64,000 nt of DNA from Tillus elongatus (Eukaryota > Arthropoda > Insecta > Coleoptera > Cleridae). Every line of letters begins with the position of its first letter. The first letter of the stretch is position 1. The stretch spans positions 25,459,239-25,523,238 of the forward strand of contig OZ023267.1 in assembly GCA_964006375.1 (NCBI GenBank), written 5' to 3'. This document shows positions 54,501 to 63,871 of the stretch, one piece after another. The notes under the pieces are model-generated. The model was not told where the DNA came from and did not search any database. It saw only the letters and a list, made by a program, of their open reading frames with translations. The translations under genes and the position numbers were made by a program.

Positions 54501-54734
54501 CGGTGTGGGGGTCAAGGGGATTTGCTTTCAGGGTCTTTAGGAACATGTATAGTTTGGGCGTTGCAGTGCAATGAAATATCTGACGAGGAAAAGGCTATTG
54601 TGGCTGGATATGCATCATGCTTACTTACAAGAGGTTGTAATGCAGAAGCCTTTAAGACGAAGGGGAGAAGTATGGTCTGTACTGATATGATTGGAGAGAT
54701 ACATAAAGTTTTTGAAAAATATTTCGAATCTTAA
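48297..54734 (+). CDS. NAXD: ATP-dependent NAD(P)HX dehydratase, complete two-exon gene
   Basis: It repairs hydrated, inactive NADHX and NADPHX (S-form) back to NAD(P)H using ATP, working with the NAXE epimerase. Exons 48297-48534 and 53968-54734 join GT-AG in phase 1 to give 334 residues, normal length. Seen in the sequence: a basic, Ser-rich N-terminus with mitochondrial presequence character (about 1-38); ribokinase-like fold with 'GRVGVFGGSLDYTGAPYFAS', 'KVGADLVYVF', 'VIGPGLGRD', 'VIDADGLFLV', 'ILTPNKMEFARLV', and the ATP-binding 'RRCGGQGDLLSG', then 'TKGRSMVCTDMI' near the end. A second in-frame ATG at codon 41 could give a cytosolic form. Oddity: 'VCKDKED' has Asp where relatives usually have Lys-Gly. 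The 5.4-kb intron is full of foldback elements. Confidence 0.95.
48671..49085. mobile_element. MITE with 9-bp target-site duplication (415 bp)
   Basis: Ends are GGGGACGGTCGACTTAACCG and its inverted partner CGGTTAAGTCGACCGTTCCC. They are flanked by identical 9-bp GAAGTACTG (48662-48670 and 49086-49094). A 9-bp TSD with G-rich ends fits Mutator-like or Merlin-like elements. No coding capacity. It lies in the NAXD intron. Confidence 0.85.
49385..49650. repeat. Foldback MITE family B, copy 2
   Basis: Arms 'acatgaaaaatttcttg' and 'caagaaatttgtcttat', with inner arms around 'gggtgctgtgttggg' and 'ccctgcacagcgcccc'. Related to 4230-4545 and 50700-50975. Confidence 0.65.
49740..50660. other. NAXD intron sequence between foldback copies
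   Basis: No coding homology. A border-like 'ttgtctgcaaattcaccct' occurs near 50420. Confidence 0.35.
50700..50975. repeat. Foldback MITE family B, copy 3
   Basis: Outer arms 'gcataaaccacatggaaaat' and 'aagaaatttttcttgtggtt', next arms 'ccaagaaagttacaggcact' and 'ctggtcccgtcagtttcttg'. It abuts the satellite array. Confidence 0.65.
50985..52545. repeat. Head-to-head satellite array, about 145-bp units
   Basis: Six or so direct units from about 51000 to 51800 share 'ttggctgcaggttgatat', 'aaaactttgcaggtcagtgc', 'aatttcctgcaggtcagacc', 'gatattataaaagtacacca' and 'acccccacccc'. From about 51800 to 52520 about five units appear in the opposite orientation ('gacctgcaggaaattgcact'). The outermost sequence is also inverted: 'tctagctaatttgcaggtta' near 50990 against 'tgcaaattagaa' near 52530. 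The array forms a palindrome of about 1.55 kb. Open frames across it follow the repeat period and are not genes. Confidence 0.85.
52843..53661. mobile_element. Mariner-like MITE with TA target sites (819 bp)
   Basis: Left end CAGGGCTTTCATTAATTCCC. The right end read inward is CAGGACTTTCATTAATTCCC; both continue into '.aaccccatgtgaccg' or '.aaccccacgtgaccg', so TIRs are about 37 bp. TA lies on both sides (52841-52842, 53662-53663). No transposase. Confidence 0.88.
53968..54734 (+). CDS. NAXD: NAXD exon 2 (catalytic core and stop)
   Basis: Acceptor CTTCTAG|GAGCTCC. It carries nearly all of the ribokinase-like core, including the ATP loop 'GSGRRCGGQGDLLSG', and ends at TAA 54732-54734. Confidence 0.96.
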
Positions 54735-54770
54735 GCATTTATATTTGTTACTAATGTTACTAATAATTTT

Positions 54771-54776
54771 AATAAA
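54771..54776 (+). terminator. NAXD polyadenylation signal
   Basis: AATAAA 37 bp after the stop codon, followed by a T-rich stretch. Confidence 0.8.
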
Positions 54777-54984
54777 GGTTTGTTTTATTTTGCATTACAA
54801 CATTTGTTTTATATAGATGTATTCCCATATATGTACCATAGGCCGCTCTTTATTCAGTGTATAATTTTACTTTAAAAACCTTCATTTTACAACTACCACA
54901 GAGCACAGTTATTAAAGAACAAGACAGATATTAGAACGTTAGTAGGTATTCTCAAATTTGGCAAAACTGTAGGCAGTAGCGGCT

Positions 54985-55319
54985 CGTGCCTTAATGCTTT
55001 GGGGGTGCGCAAGAAAAAAAAGTTCGGGGCGCAGCAAGTGCGTTATGGTAGTAATTTTTTATTAAATGCTTCAAATTTGAATAACTCAGGTTTCTACGAA
55101 CTTAGAAAGTTGAATTTTGGTGTATAGTAGGGTCTTGCTCAGGGCAACATATCCACGAAATTTCATCAAAATAACTTTGTAATTTTCGAACAAATATTTT
55201 TTTTCAAAAGAAAACTCAAACTTTGAATAACTCATTTTCTAAAAATGTAGAGAGTTGAGTTTTAGTGTGTAGTAAGGTCTTTTACAAGGCAACATATCCA
55301 CCAAATTTCATTAAAATAC
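54985..55319. repeat. TA-cored interspersed repeat, copy 3, left part
   Basis: It has 'gcgcagcaagtgcgttatgg', 'aaatgcttcaaatttgaata' and two near-duplicate blocks around 'ggcaacatatccac.aaattt'. The Gypsy element interrupts it at 'aaaatac'; the sequence resumes at 60363. Confidence 0.7.
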
Positions 55320-55443
55320 TGTTACAAAGCACTTCAATAAACGTAGGTGCGGTGTTGCCACATCTCCAGAATTTCCCCAACATCTGGGAATTTTTGCACA
55401 ATCTGGCAACACCGCCTCCCCACCCCCCTGGGGGTGCCTGGGG
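55320..55443 (+). mobile_element. 5' LTR remnant (124 bp)
   Basis: Identical at every base to the start of the 3' LTR (59617-59740), up to 'gtgcctgggg', where it jumps into gag. Confidence 0.95.
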
Positions 55444-58400
55444 ACAAGGGTCCAGAAGCCAAATGAGACGCTGCAAGAATTTAGTGCCGAAGTGGAGAAA
55501 CTTGTGCGACTGGCATATCCCCAAGCCCCAGAAGAATTTGTCAACCAGATAACCGTCCAGACCTTCATCGATGGGGTACTTGATAATGAAATGCAACAAG
55601 CTTTAAGGCTCGGAAGGTTCAAAACACTTACGGACTGCGTAATTTATGGCTTGGAATTTGAAGCAGCGACGAATGCATCTCAACCTCGCCGCAACAGGCT
55701 GCGCGAAGTGAAGGAGAAAGAGGACCTTTCAGACACGACTAGGGAACTTAGGCAAGAAATAAAGTTTATAAAGGAAGCCATAAGCAAGCTCACTGCAACG
55801 GTCGGAGCACGTAAAACGAAAGCAGATTGGTCAGACATACAATGTTACAAGTGTGGTAGGAAAGGCCACATAAGTAGGCAGTGCTTACAAACCCAACAGG
55901 TGGCTCGCAGAAGACAAGAATATACCAACAGGGAGCGCCATCAGGGAAAACGACCTGACGCCAGTGTAGGTGGGCGACACGTGGCATGCGAGACCCAAGG
56001 CCCCAAGGTCAGGGTCTCCACTATCCGACGCTACCGCGAGAGCCTCGTTATACCTGGAAGCATAGACGGAAGACAATGCAGTTTCACCATCGATACTGGT
56101 GCTACTAGATCCGTTGTACGTCCAGACATGTTGCCAAACAGGTCCGCACTCACGACCAACAAACAGCCTGTGTTGGAGACGGCAAAAGGAGATAGGATAC
56201 CTGTGCATGGAGAGGCCACTGTTTTCATTAGGCTGGGCAGTACTGAGCTACAGGTAAGGGCTGTCGTCGCAGAAATCGTCGACGAATTTATTCTGGGCCT
56301 GGATTTAATGGAAGATTTCGATGTCCTGTCAGTAGACTTCCAGAATAAGATCTTGAAAATCGGTAATGAAGAGTTGTATTTATCTCCAACAGCAGGCGAA
56401 GCTAATCCCAGGGTGAGACTTATTGTCGACGAGGATACACGGATTCCTGGTAACAGTGAGAAGATTGTCAGAGCCAGACTAGAGAAGAAACTTGATGGTA
56501 TGTCTGCTCTCATAGCGGAGCCCCTAAAAGATAGACATGATGGTGCCCTCGTCGCACGATGCTTAGTAGACCCGAAGAGGACAATACCCATAAGAGTGGC
56601 TAACGTGCAAACTAACAGGGTCACATTGAAGAAAGGTGAGGTTATCGCCACTTGCGAGCCCATTGACCGAGTGACGTTGTCAAGAAAGGTGACACCCACG
56701 GCATTAGACAGAAGACTGCCAGTAGAAATGGTAGAGCGGTTCAAGAATTCTTGGGGCCAATTGAACGACATGGAGATGGAAATGGCCCTGAAGTTCGTAT
56801 TGGAGGAGGCCGATATTTTCGCTCAAGATAAAATCACAGGTCGTACGAGTCTAGTGCAACACAGAATTAATACTGGCGACGCAAGACCAATTAGACAGCC
56901 GCCGAGAAGACTGCCTTTTGCCAAGCAATCAGAAATCAAGGCGATGGTTAACGAAATGCTGGAAGATGGTGTGATTGAGGAGTCTAATAGTCCTTGGTCG
57001 TCCCCAGTAGTTTTGGTCACCAAGAAAGACGGCACTATGAGATTTTGCGTGGACTATAGGAAGCTGAATGATGTCACCAAGAAAGACAGTTATCCCCTGC
57101 CCCGGATCGACGACACTTTGAACACTTTGGCCGGATCAAAGTGGTTCTCTACATTAGACCTGAAAAGTGGCTACTGGCAAGTAGAACTCCATAAAGACGA
57201 TAAGGAGAAGACTGCTTTTTCAACCGGGAATGGGTTGTACCAATTCAAGGTCATGCCATTCGGCTTATGTAATGCTCCTGCCACCTTCGAGCGACTAATG
57301 GAGTTAGTGCTGAGAGGACTTACATGGGAAACATGCCTGGTGTATCTCGACGATGTCATGGTGATTGGAAGGACTTTCGATGAACACCTGTCGAATCTAA
57401 AGCAGGTTTTCTCCAGGCTGAGAGGTGCCAATCTGCAACTCAATCCCAAGAAATGCGTCCTCTTCCAGAAGAAAGTGAATTTCCTCGGACATGTCGTTTC
57501 TGAGAAAGGGATAGAAACTGATCCAGAGAAAATAAAGGCAGTAAGAGACTGGCCTGTGCCGAAGAACAAACATGAGGTCAGAAGTTTTCTGGGACTTTGC
57601 AGCTACTACCGACGCTTTGTAAAGTACTTCAGCAGCATTGCGAAACCTCTGCATAGCCTGACTGAAAATAAGGCCGAGTTCATCTGGTCACCAGATTGCC
57701 AAGAGTCTTTTAGAGAGCTCAAACATCGTCTTCTCACTGCTCCTGCGCTGGCTTATCCTCAGGACGAAGGACTGTTTATACTGGACACCGATGCTTCCCA
57801 GTATGGCATTGGGGCAGTACTCTCACAGCTCCAAGCCGGAGAAGAAGTTGTGATAGGCTACTTCAGCAAAACGTTCGGAAAAGCAGAAAGAAATTACTGT
57901 GTAACCCGGAAAGAACTGCTGGCAGTTGTAAGATCCATCGAACATTTCCACAGCTTCCTGTACGGAAGAACATTCCGCGTGAGGTCAGATCACTCTGCTC
58001 TGCAATGGCTTCTGAACTTTAGAAATCCCGAAGGACAGATAGCACGATGGATAGAGAAACTGCAGAGCTACGACTTCCGGATTGAACATCGAAGAGGAAG
58101 AAGTCACGCCAATGCAGACAGCCTGTCAAGAAGACCATGTTCAGTGCATGAATGTAAATTTTGCGAGCGACAAGAGAACAAAGAGATCGACAAAGTAACT
58201 CATCAGATCAAACAACTGGTGGCAGGACAGAAGAATAACACCGATCTAGACGTAAATCTTGAATACATCAGAGACGCACAGAAGACAGATCCAGACTTGA
58301 AAAGTATTAGAGAATGGCTCGAAAAGGGGAAAAGACCTGAGTGGCACGATGTGTCCCGGCTTGGGGCAGAGGTTAAAGGCTACTGGCTACAGTGGGACTC

Positions 58401-59604
58401 CTTGTGCCTAAAGAATGACTTGGTCACTCGAAAATGGGAAACTGTCGATGGTAGAGACTGTATATACCAGACTGTTGTGCCAAGTGAGTGCATAGACAGT
58501 GTTCTTCATGAGTTACACAATAGTAGAAGTGGAGGCCACTTTGGGGTCAACAGGACTCTCGCCAGAGTCAGGGACCGCTTCTATTGGATAAATTGCCGAA
58601 GAAGCGTGGAAGAATGGTGCAAACGGTGTGACCAGTGTGCTTCAAAGAAAGGACCAAAGACCCGATCCAGAGGAAAAATGATGCAGTACATCTCAGGTAC
58701 ACCGTGGGAGAGAGTTGCCGTAGACATCGCAGGACCTTTTCCCATCACAGAGTCTGGGAACAGATACATAATGGTGGCGATGGACTACTTCTCGAAATGG
58801 CCTGAAGTTGCGCCGATCCCCAACCAAGAGGCAACGACCGTAGCAGAAGCCCTGATGGAAAATGTCATATCACGGCATGGCGTACCCTTGGAGATTCACA
58901 CCGACCAGGGCCGGAATTTCGAATCAGAGGTCTGGAAGAGCCTAATGGACTTGCTAGGCATAAAGAAAACGAGAACAACGCCACTCCACCCTCAATCAGA
59001 CGGCATGGTAGAACGGCATAACAGGACCATCAATCAGTATCTTGCTATGTTTGTCGACGAGAATCAGAGAACCTGGGACAAGCTGATACCTCTGTTCCTC
59101 CTGGCTTACAGAAGCTCTCAGCATGAATCTACCGGCTACACTCCATCCATGATGTTGACCGGCAGAGAGATGCGGTTACCAATCGACATGACGAGACCAC
59201 CACCGAACGAGGACATAGCGGACCTAGCTACGTTACCTGAGTATGTCGCTGACCTAGAAGGAAAACTGCGCACTATACACATATGTGTCAGAGATAGGCT
59301 CCTCTTAAGCAGTGACCGGATGAAGATGCGCTTGGATCGCAGAGCAACACCCCATACATTCAAGGAAGGTGATGCAGTGTGGCTGTACCAACCAACAAGG
59401 AGAAAGGGCCTCAGTCCCAAACTTCAGAAACCATGGGAAGGGCCATACTTGGTGACTAAGAAAATTAACGACCTAGTCTACAGAATCCAGCTGTCTCCAA
59501 GAACTAAACCCAAAGTTGTTCACATAGAGAGGTTGAGTCCCTATCGGGGCAACGAACCCCCAAGTTGGCGGCCGGTAAATACTGTTCGGGACGAACAGTC
59601 TTAA
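55444..59604 (+). CDS. Gypsy gag-pol polyprotein, 5'-truncated, pol intact
   Basis: Open from the deletion junction to TAA 59602-59604 (about 1385 codons; no ATG at the left end, because gag is cut). Counting from the GTG codon at 55492: gag CCHC knuckle at 118-131, protease DTG at 201-203, reverse transcriptase about 485-720 with D555 and YLDD 617-620, RNase H with D764/D766, E808 and D832, integrase with the HHCC zinc region about 1003-1048 and catalytic D1077, D1137 and E1173, and a GPY/F module at 1316-1318. All key residues are present and there is no stop. The gag and RT resemble mdg3/Micropia-type elements and the two decayed copies at 21.2 and 43.8 kb. Without its promoter and PBS it is unlikely to move by itself. 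Confidence 0.93.
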   Translation, partial: TRVQKPNETLQEFSAEVEKLVRLAYPQAPEEFVNQITVQTFIDGVLDNEMQQALRLGRFKTLTDCVIYGLEFEAATNASQPRRNRLREVKEKEDLSDTTRELRQEIKFIKEAISKLTATVGARKTKADWSDIQCYKCGRKGHISRQCLQTQQVARRRQEYTNRERHQGKRPDASVGGRHVACETQGPKVRVSTIRRYRESLVIPGSIDGRQCSFTIDTGATRSVVRPDMLPNRSALTTNKQPVLETAKGDRIPVHGEATVFIRLGSTELQVRAVVAEIVDEFILGLDLMEDFDVLSVDFQNKILKIGNEELYLSPTAGEANPRVRLIVDEDTRIPGNSEKIVRARLEKKLDGMSALIAEPLKDRHDGALVARCLVDPKRTIPIRVANVQTNRVTLKKGEVIATCEPIDRVTLSRKVTPTALDRRLPVEMVERFKNSWGQLNDMEMEMALKFVLEEADIFAQDKITGRTSLVQHRINTGDARPIRQPPRRLPFAKQSEIKAMVNEMLEDGVIEESNSPWSSPVVLVTKKDGTMRFCVDYRKLNDVTKKDSYPLPRIDDTLNTLAGSKWFSTLDLKSGYWQVELHKDDKEKTAFSTGNGLYQFKVMPFGLCNAPATFERLMELVLRGLTWETCLVYLDDVMVIGRTFDEHLSNLKQVFSRLRGANLQLNPKKCVLFQKKVNFLGHVVSEKGIETDPEKIKAVRDWPVPKNKHEVRSFLGLCSYYRRFVKYFSSIAKPLHSLTENKAEFIWSPDCQESFRELKHRLLTAPALAYPQDEGLFILDTDASQYGIGAVLSQLQAGEEVVIGYFSKTFGKAERNYCVTRKELLAVVRSIEHFHSFLYGRTFRVRSDHSALQWLLNFRNPEGQIARWIEKLQSYDFRIEHRRGRSHANADSLSRRPCSVHECKFCERQENKEIDKVTHQIKQLVAGQKNNTDLDVNLEYIRDAQKTDPDLKSIREWLEKGKRPEWHDVSRLGAEVKGYWLQWDSLCLKNDLVTRKWETVDGRDCIYQTVVPSECIDSVLHELHNSRSGGHFGVNRTLARVRDRFYWINCRRSVEEWCKRCDQCASKKGPKTRSRGKMMQYISGTPWERVAVDIAGPFPITESGNRYIMVAMDYFSKWPEVAPIPNQEATTVAEALMENVISRHGVPLEIHTDQGRNFESEVWKSLMDLLGIKKTRTTPLHPQSDGMVERHNRTINQYLAMFVDENQRTWDKLIPLFLLAYRSSQHESTGYTPSMMLTGREMRLPIDMTRPPPNEDIADLATLPEYVADLEGKLRTIHICVRDRLLLSSDRMKMRLDRRATPHTFKEGDAVWLYQPTRRKGLSPKLQKPWEGPYLVTKKINDLVYRIQLSPRTKPKVVHIERLSPYRGNEPPSWRPVNTVRDEQS

Positions 59605-59616
59605 GGAGGGGGGCAG
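59605..59616 (+). other. Polypurine tract
   Basis: 'ggaggggggcag' lies between the pol stop codon and the 3' LTR, the plus-strand priming site. Confidence 0.85.
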
Positions 59617-60362
59617 TGTTACAAAGCACTTCAATAAACGTAGGTGCGGTGTTGCCACATCTCCAGAATTTCCCCAACATCTGGGAATTTTTGCACAATC
59701 TGGCAACACCGCCTCCCCACCCCCCTGGGGGTGCCTGGGGTTACCCCCCTCAGGCGAAGTCTCAACCCTCTAGGACCAGAAATAACGAAGTTACCAACTT
59801 GTACCCCGTCGGAACGGATAACTGAGGTCTGCACATTCCGAACACCCTGTATATACACCCTGTATACGCAGAGAACCCTTACACCCTGTATACGCAGAGA
59901 GATCTTATAGTTCGAGAAACACCTCTTGTGTAACATAGGAGTGGTGACCACATTTGGATCATCCTGTATATACATCCCCCTGTATACACACGGGGCAGAT
60001 CTGTATTCACAGAACCTTCTAGTAAAAGAAGGTCCTGGAACGTTCTGGAATGGAACTCTCTAGAAAGGAGGGGAAGGTACGGCGAGTATATAAAAGCGAA
60101 AGCAAGCCAGCCCGAGTTAGTTCAGTTCAGTAAGATAATGTGGTAGTGACTTGAAGAAGCAGTGTAAAGTGTTAAGAGAGTAGTGACTGTAGTACCAGAT
60201 TAGTGACTTTTGTTGAGAGTAGTAATTGTAAGGCCAGTAAATGAAGTGTTTTGTGAGAGAGACATTCTAGAAATTTTATTGTATCCATATTTAGAGTGTA
60301 AATAAAGTTGTTTTGTTAAAATTAAAAGTCTCACTTATCCAGAACCCGGAGAAAACGCAACA
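59617..60362 (+). mobile_element. 3' LTR of the Gypsy element (746 bp)
   Basis: TGTTACAAAG...GCAACA. It contains a TATA box (60087, 'tatataaaag'), a TCAGT initiator-like site about 35 bp downstream, and AATAAA at 60301. Short direct repeats of 'ccctgtatacgcagaga' and 'ctgtatatac' lie in the U3 part (about 59848-59980). Confidence 0.93.
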
Positions 60363-60640
60363 ATACCTTTGTAATTTTCGGAGAAAAATATTTTTTTTGA
60401 AACAAAACTCAAAATGTTCCTGGAAAACGTTATCCGATTTTCCTGACTAACGAACTCATCCAAGCCATTAATAAAAGAAAGGCACTTGCCGAGTTTCATC
60501 GAAATCAGTTGCTTATTTTTTGAGTCGTCGGTTGGATACATTGGGTTCTAGGGGTCCTAGTTCGCGCTCATTGGAAAAAATGTTTGCAAAGTCTCTCCAT
60601 CAATACCTCTTTATTAGTGAATTTTTATAAATAAAAATTC
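60363..60640. repeat. TA-cored interspersed repeat, copy 3, right part
   Basis: Resumes with 'ctttgtaattttcgg', then 'cgaactcatccaagcc', 'ttttttgagtcgtcgg' and 'gggttctaggggtcctag'. Here the TA core has been lost. Confidence 0.7.
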
Positions 60641-61615
60641 ACTAAAAATGAAGGGCTCGCCTATTTTTTCCCCGAAATTGTATTATAAAGAAACCTACTT
60701 ACTAAACTTAATAATTATTAAGTACTTACCAAGTTTTCCTCTAGTTAGTTATACGTTATAGTAATTAAAAAGTCCCTTAAAAAGTTTACCTTTAAATTTA
60801 AAATATCCACTGAATTAATCACAGTATCACAATTATTTGGTCCACTTATTAAGCAACCCGAAGTAGTAACCATAATAATAATAATAATTGTCTTGTTAGA
60901 ACATGTAAACAACAACGAAATGATCTAATTAAAAATCAATCTGACGCGAAGACGAAAATTACTAGGTAGTAGGTACACACGCTGTGCCAAAAGTCCACTA
61001 CAAACTGGAAGTGTATAATTTTATAGCGCACAACAGATTGCTTATTCAGTCGTTTTCGACGAAGATCATTAAGATCCAGCGATCATTTCGCACTGAAGTA
61101 TCTCATTGCCTGAGAGCGCCGAAAAATACACACCGCCGCCCGCCTGCTTTATATGGATATGAATGTATATAATGTCTGCAACGATTAAAACTATACTTAT
61201 TATGATTCTGTATGAATGGCTGCCGACTCTCTGCGATCCTCGATATACTAATTTTGTTTGTTGAATGCAGGAGGTAAAAAAGTGAATAAAAATTTATTAA
61301 AATATAGCATAGCAAAAATATTATTTTTTTCTATGGCAGGCGGCAGTGCGCGCGCACGGGCACACTTATTGAGGAGCCGCCCCTGCCAAAATCACTACAC
61401 AATGACCCTTAAAAAAAGTTGATTTGTCAAAAGTTATTGTCCTATTCCAGTAGATAATTTCCATAAATTTCGATATATGAATAAATTGCACATATTTACG
61501 GGGCAGGCCGTTTCCCCTTCCATTACATCCAATACAATGTGCACCACCTTTGTGTTTTGACTAAAAAGACGCATTATAGTTAGGTATCTATTAATTTTCA
61601 ACGAATAAGTAGATC
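60641..61615. other. Sequence downstream of the repeat, nothing firm
   Basis: AT-rich. Contains (TAA)n-like 'ataataataataat' near 60875. At 61365-61388 'ttgaggagccgcccctgcc' resembles the inverted start of the repeat at about 54972 ('cagtagcggctcgtgcc'), hinting that copy 3 may be a DNA transposon running 54972-61388. Confidence 0.35.
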
Positions 61616-61619
61616 AGGT

Positions 61620-62060
61620 TATCTTAGGTTGTATTCTGAGATTGTGAGTGGGACATTACAGTCTCCACACTGCGACCTTAAGCTCCATTGTGGCTCGCGC
61701 CTACTTGTCATATTTCATCCAACAAATCCAGGCTTTTACGGAGGTCGATAATTTTTGTGGGCGAAAGTTGATCCAGATCTTCTGGAGAAAGTTTTTAGGT
61801 CTTGTCTAGTGTCTAGTCCTTTCCGCAGCCGGACATGAAGCATGACCATAGCACATGCTCTGCGGTGAATTTCCATACACAGTTTGCACTCGGTTTCTTT
61901 ACCGAGCCCAATTGTGTGTGTGTGTGGCATATCGTTGGGCCGACAGTTCTTTCGACCGACAGCTCGGCTAGTCGATACTACAATAGAACAGGGATTCGAG
62001 TGAGGATACTGTCTTTTTTCAGTATTTGTCTGGGCGACTGGGTGAAAACCTAATGTTGAT
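61620..62060 (-). pseudogene. LINE 3' fragment (Cys-rich region after RNase H)
   Basis: The minus-strand frame 61930-61736 reads 'GLGKETECKLCMEIHRRACA' and 'MLHVRLRKGLD', with the spacing of the C-terminal CxxC...H...C region of R1/I-type LINEs. Degraded. Confidence 0.5.
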
Positions 62061-62217
62061 CACTGCTTCATATTTAGTTGCAAACCGTTACATACCTATA
62101 AGCGAAATTGAAATAAAAATGCCAATTTAAATGCGGGGCAATACACACTCTTTATATGTTTAAAATGGTTTACCTAATTCACTAAGTGATGATTCGAACT
62201 TGTGAGCACTGGTAAAT

Positions 62218-62390
62218 ACACTGGGAGAACCCAAACCACCACAACACATTTTAAAAGACCTGACGATCGTTTCACTAACCAAGTTAGCGTCATCAGAGGA
62301 TGAAAAAATAATCTGATGACGCTAACTTGGTTAGTGATCATCAGGTCTTTTAAAATGTGTTGTGGTGATTTGGGGTCTCCAAGTGTACTT
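62218..62390. repeat. Penelope-type terminal foldback, copy 4
   Basis: A near-perfect palindrome: 'accacaacacattttaaaag', 'acctgacgatcgtttcacta' and 'accaagttagcgtcatcaga' are followed by their inverted copies after a loop of about 15 bp. The right arm lacks a few bases of the 'cgatcgt' motif. Confidence 0.75.
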
Positions 62391-62810
62391 ATATGGCTTA
62401 CTTAATTGCATAGGCATATTTTGAGGTTTAGTTTGATTTTGATTTTTGTTTTGCTTTAATATAACATTGTAAAACATATGTTTAAGTTATTAGATACAAA
62501 TAAACATACTTATGGGTAATTAATTGTTATATATGTAAATATGTATGAAACTCAATCCTCACTCGCCTTAATGAAAAGGTCATTTTCTAATAAAAAAAAA
62601 TCGATTGATATAAGATTTATTCCTTATTTTAATTACAAATGTGATTTAAAGTGAAGCCACATGTTATTAAGCATTTATTATCAAGAAAGTTACCTTTGAT
62701 GGCATCTACTTTTTCACATTTTATAATGCATAGTTGCACAAGTTGCATAGTGAAAATTTATGGTTGAGGGCAGAAGGTTAAGTACTTCTTTTTTTATAAA
62801 TGTATATAGG
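62391..62810. other. No recognisable element
   Basis: AT-rich, nothing identified. Confidence 0.35.
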
Positions 62811-62814
62811 CAAT

Positions 62815-62979
62815 GAAGAAAAAAGTTCGGGACGCAGCAAGTGCGTTATCGTAGTGAATTTTCGTTAAATGCTTCACATTTGAATAACAAAATTTTCTAT
62901 AAAATTAGAAAAACATTTTTTCGGAAAACCTTGTCCGATATTCCTGGCTAACAAGCTCATCCAAGCTATTAATAAAAGA

Positions 62980-63057
<78 letters not shown>

Positions 63058-63140
63058 ACCGACTCCGGATATGGGTTCTAGGGGTCCTAATTGGCGCTCA
63101 TTTGAAAAAATGTTTGCAAAGTCTCACCATCGAGACCTCA
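62815..63140. repeat. TA-cored interspersed repeat, copy 4
   Basis: 'gacgcagcaagtgcgttatc', 'cctggctaacaagctcatcc', a (TA)n core at 62982-63055, then 'ccggatatgggttctagggg' and 'ggcgctcatttgaa'. Confidence 0.75.
62982..63055. repeat. (TA)n microsatellite
   Basis: About 74 bp of pure TA, the core of the surrounding repeat. Confidence 0.97.
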
Positions 63141-63474
63141 CTATTAGTGATTTAAAAAAAATGCACAAAAAATCATTGGAAATAGAATATCTGGTCATGC
63201 CATTAAAGTTATTTGTGTAAAAAAATATGCTGAGTTAGATATAAATAAATATACTTATGGATAAATCGTTGTTTTTGAAGAAAATATAAATAGTTGTAAG
63301 CCTGAATAACAATGTCCACACTCAAAGAAAGTATGGAGAATGACAGGCAGTTCTGTTATTGTCGTAAAAAAAAATTAATTAACATAGGTTTTATTAAATT
63401 TTTCCATTAAAACAATTTGATTTAAAGAAAATCCAGACTTTCCATTTACTTTTATTGGCAAACATTTTCAAAAA

Positions 63475-63780
63475 AGCTGTCTTTTACATTATTTTTTAAT
63501 GCTGTTATTGGCAGCAAATGTATTGTTTTTTTTTAATAATGAACAAAATAAACAAGAAAAAAGATGTCTTTTATATTATTTTTAATGCTTATTTGCTGCA
63601 AATATATTTTTCAAAATTTATTATTGAGGACGAAAGTTTACATATTATGTCTCTTTTAAATAATGTGCATAATAAACAAGGAATAAGCTGTCTTACATAT
63701 GTCTTTTTTTTTAATAATGTACATAATAAACAAGAAAAGACATTTATACCTTATTTTTTAATGCTTATTTGCTGCAAACA
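63475..63780. repeat. Degenerate tandem repeat
   Basis: Phrases 'taataatg..cataataaacaag', 'tgtctt..tat..tttt' and 'aatgcttatttgctgcaaa' recur about three times with irregular spacing. The 139-codon frame over it is driven by the repeat and continues into (TA)n; not a gene. Confidence 0.6.
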
Positions 63781-63787
63781 CACACAC

Positions 63788-63871
<84 letters not shown>
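63779..63871. repeat. Compound (CA)n(TA)n microsatellite
   Basis: A short (CA)n passes into about 80 bp of TA. Confidence 0.95.

Larger units (their letters stand above)
55320..60362 (+). mobile_element. Gypsy LTR retrotransposon, young, with 5' deletion
   Basis: Bounded by 4-bp ATAC duplications (55316-55319 and 60363-60366) inside an older repeat. Contents: the first 124 bp of the 5' LTR, then directly a gag fragment, a single long gag-pol frame, a polypurine tract and a full 3' LTR. About 620 bp of the 5' LTR, the primer binding site and the start of gag are deleted in one step. No env frame. It lies 600 bp downstream of NAXD, same strand. Confidence 0.93.

Noticed and set aside
55790..59420. 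Several antisense frames over the Gypsy pol gene, including one of 246 codons
   Set aside because: They are shadows of the intact sense gag-pol frame, whose domains are all recognisable.
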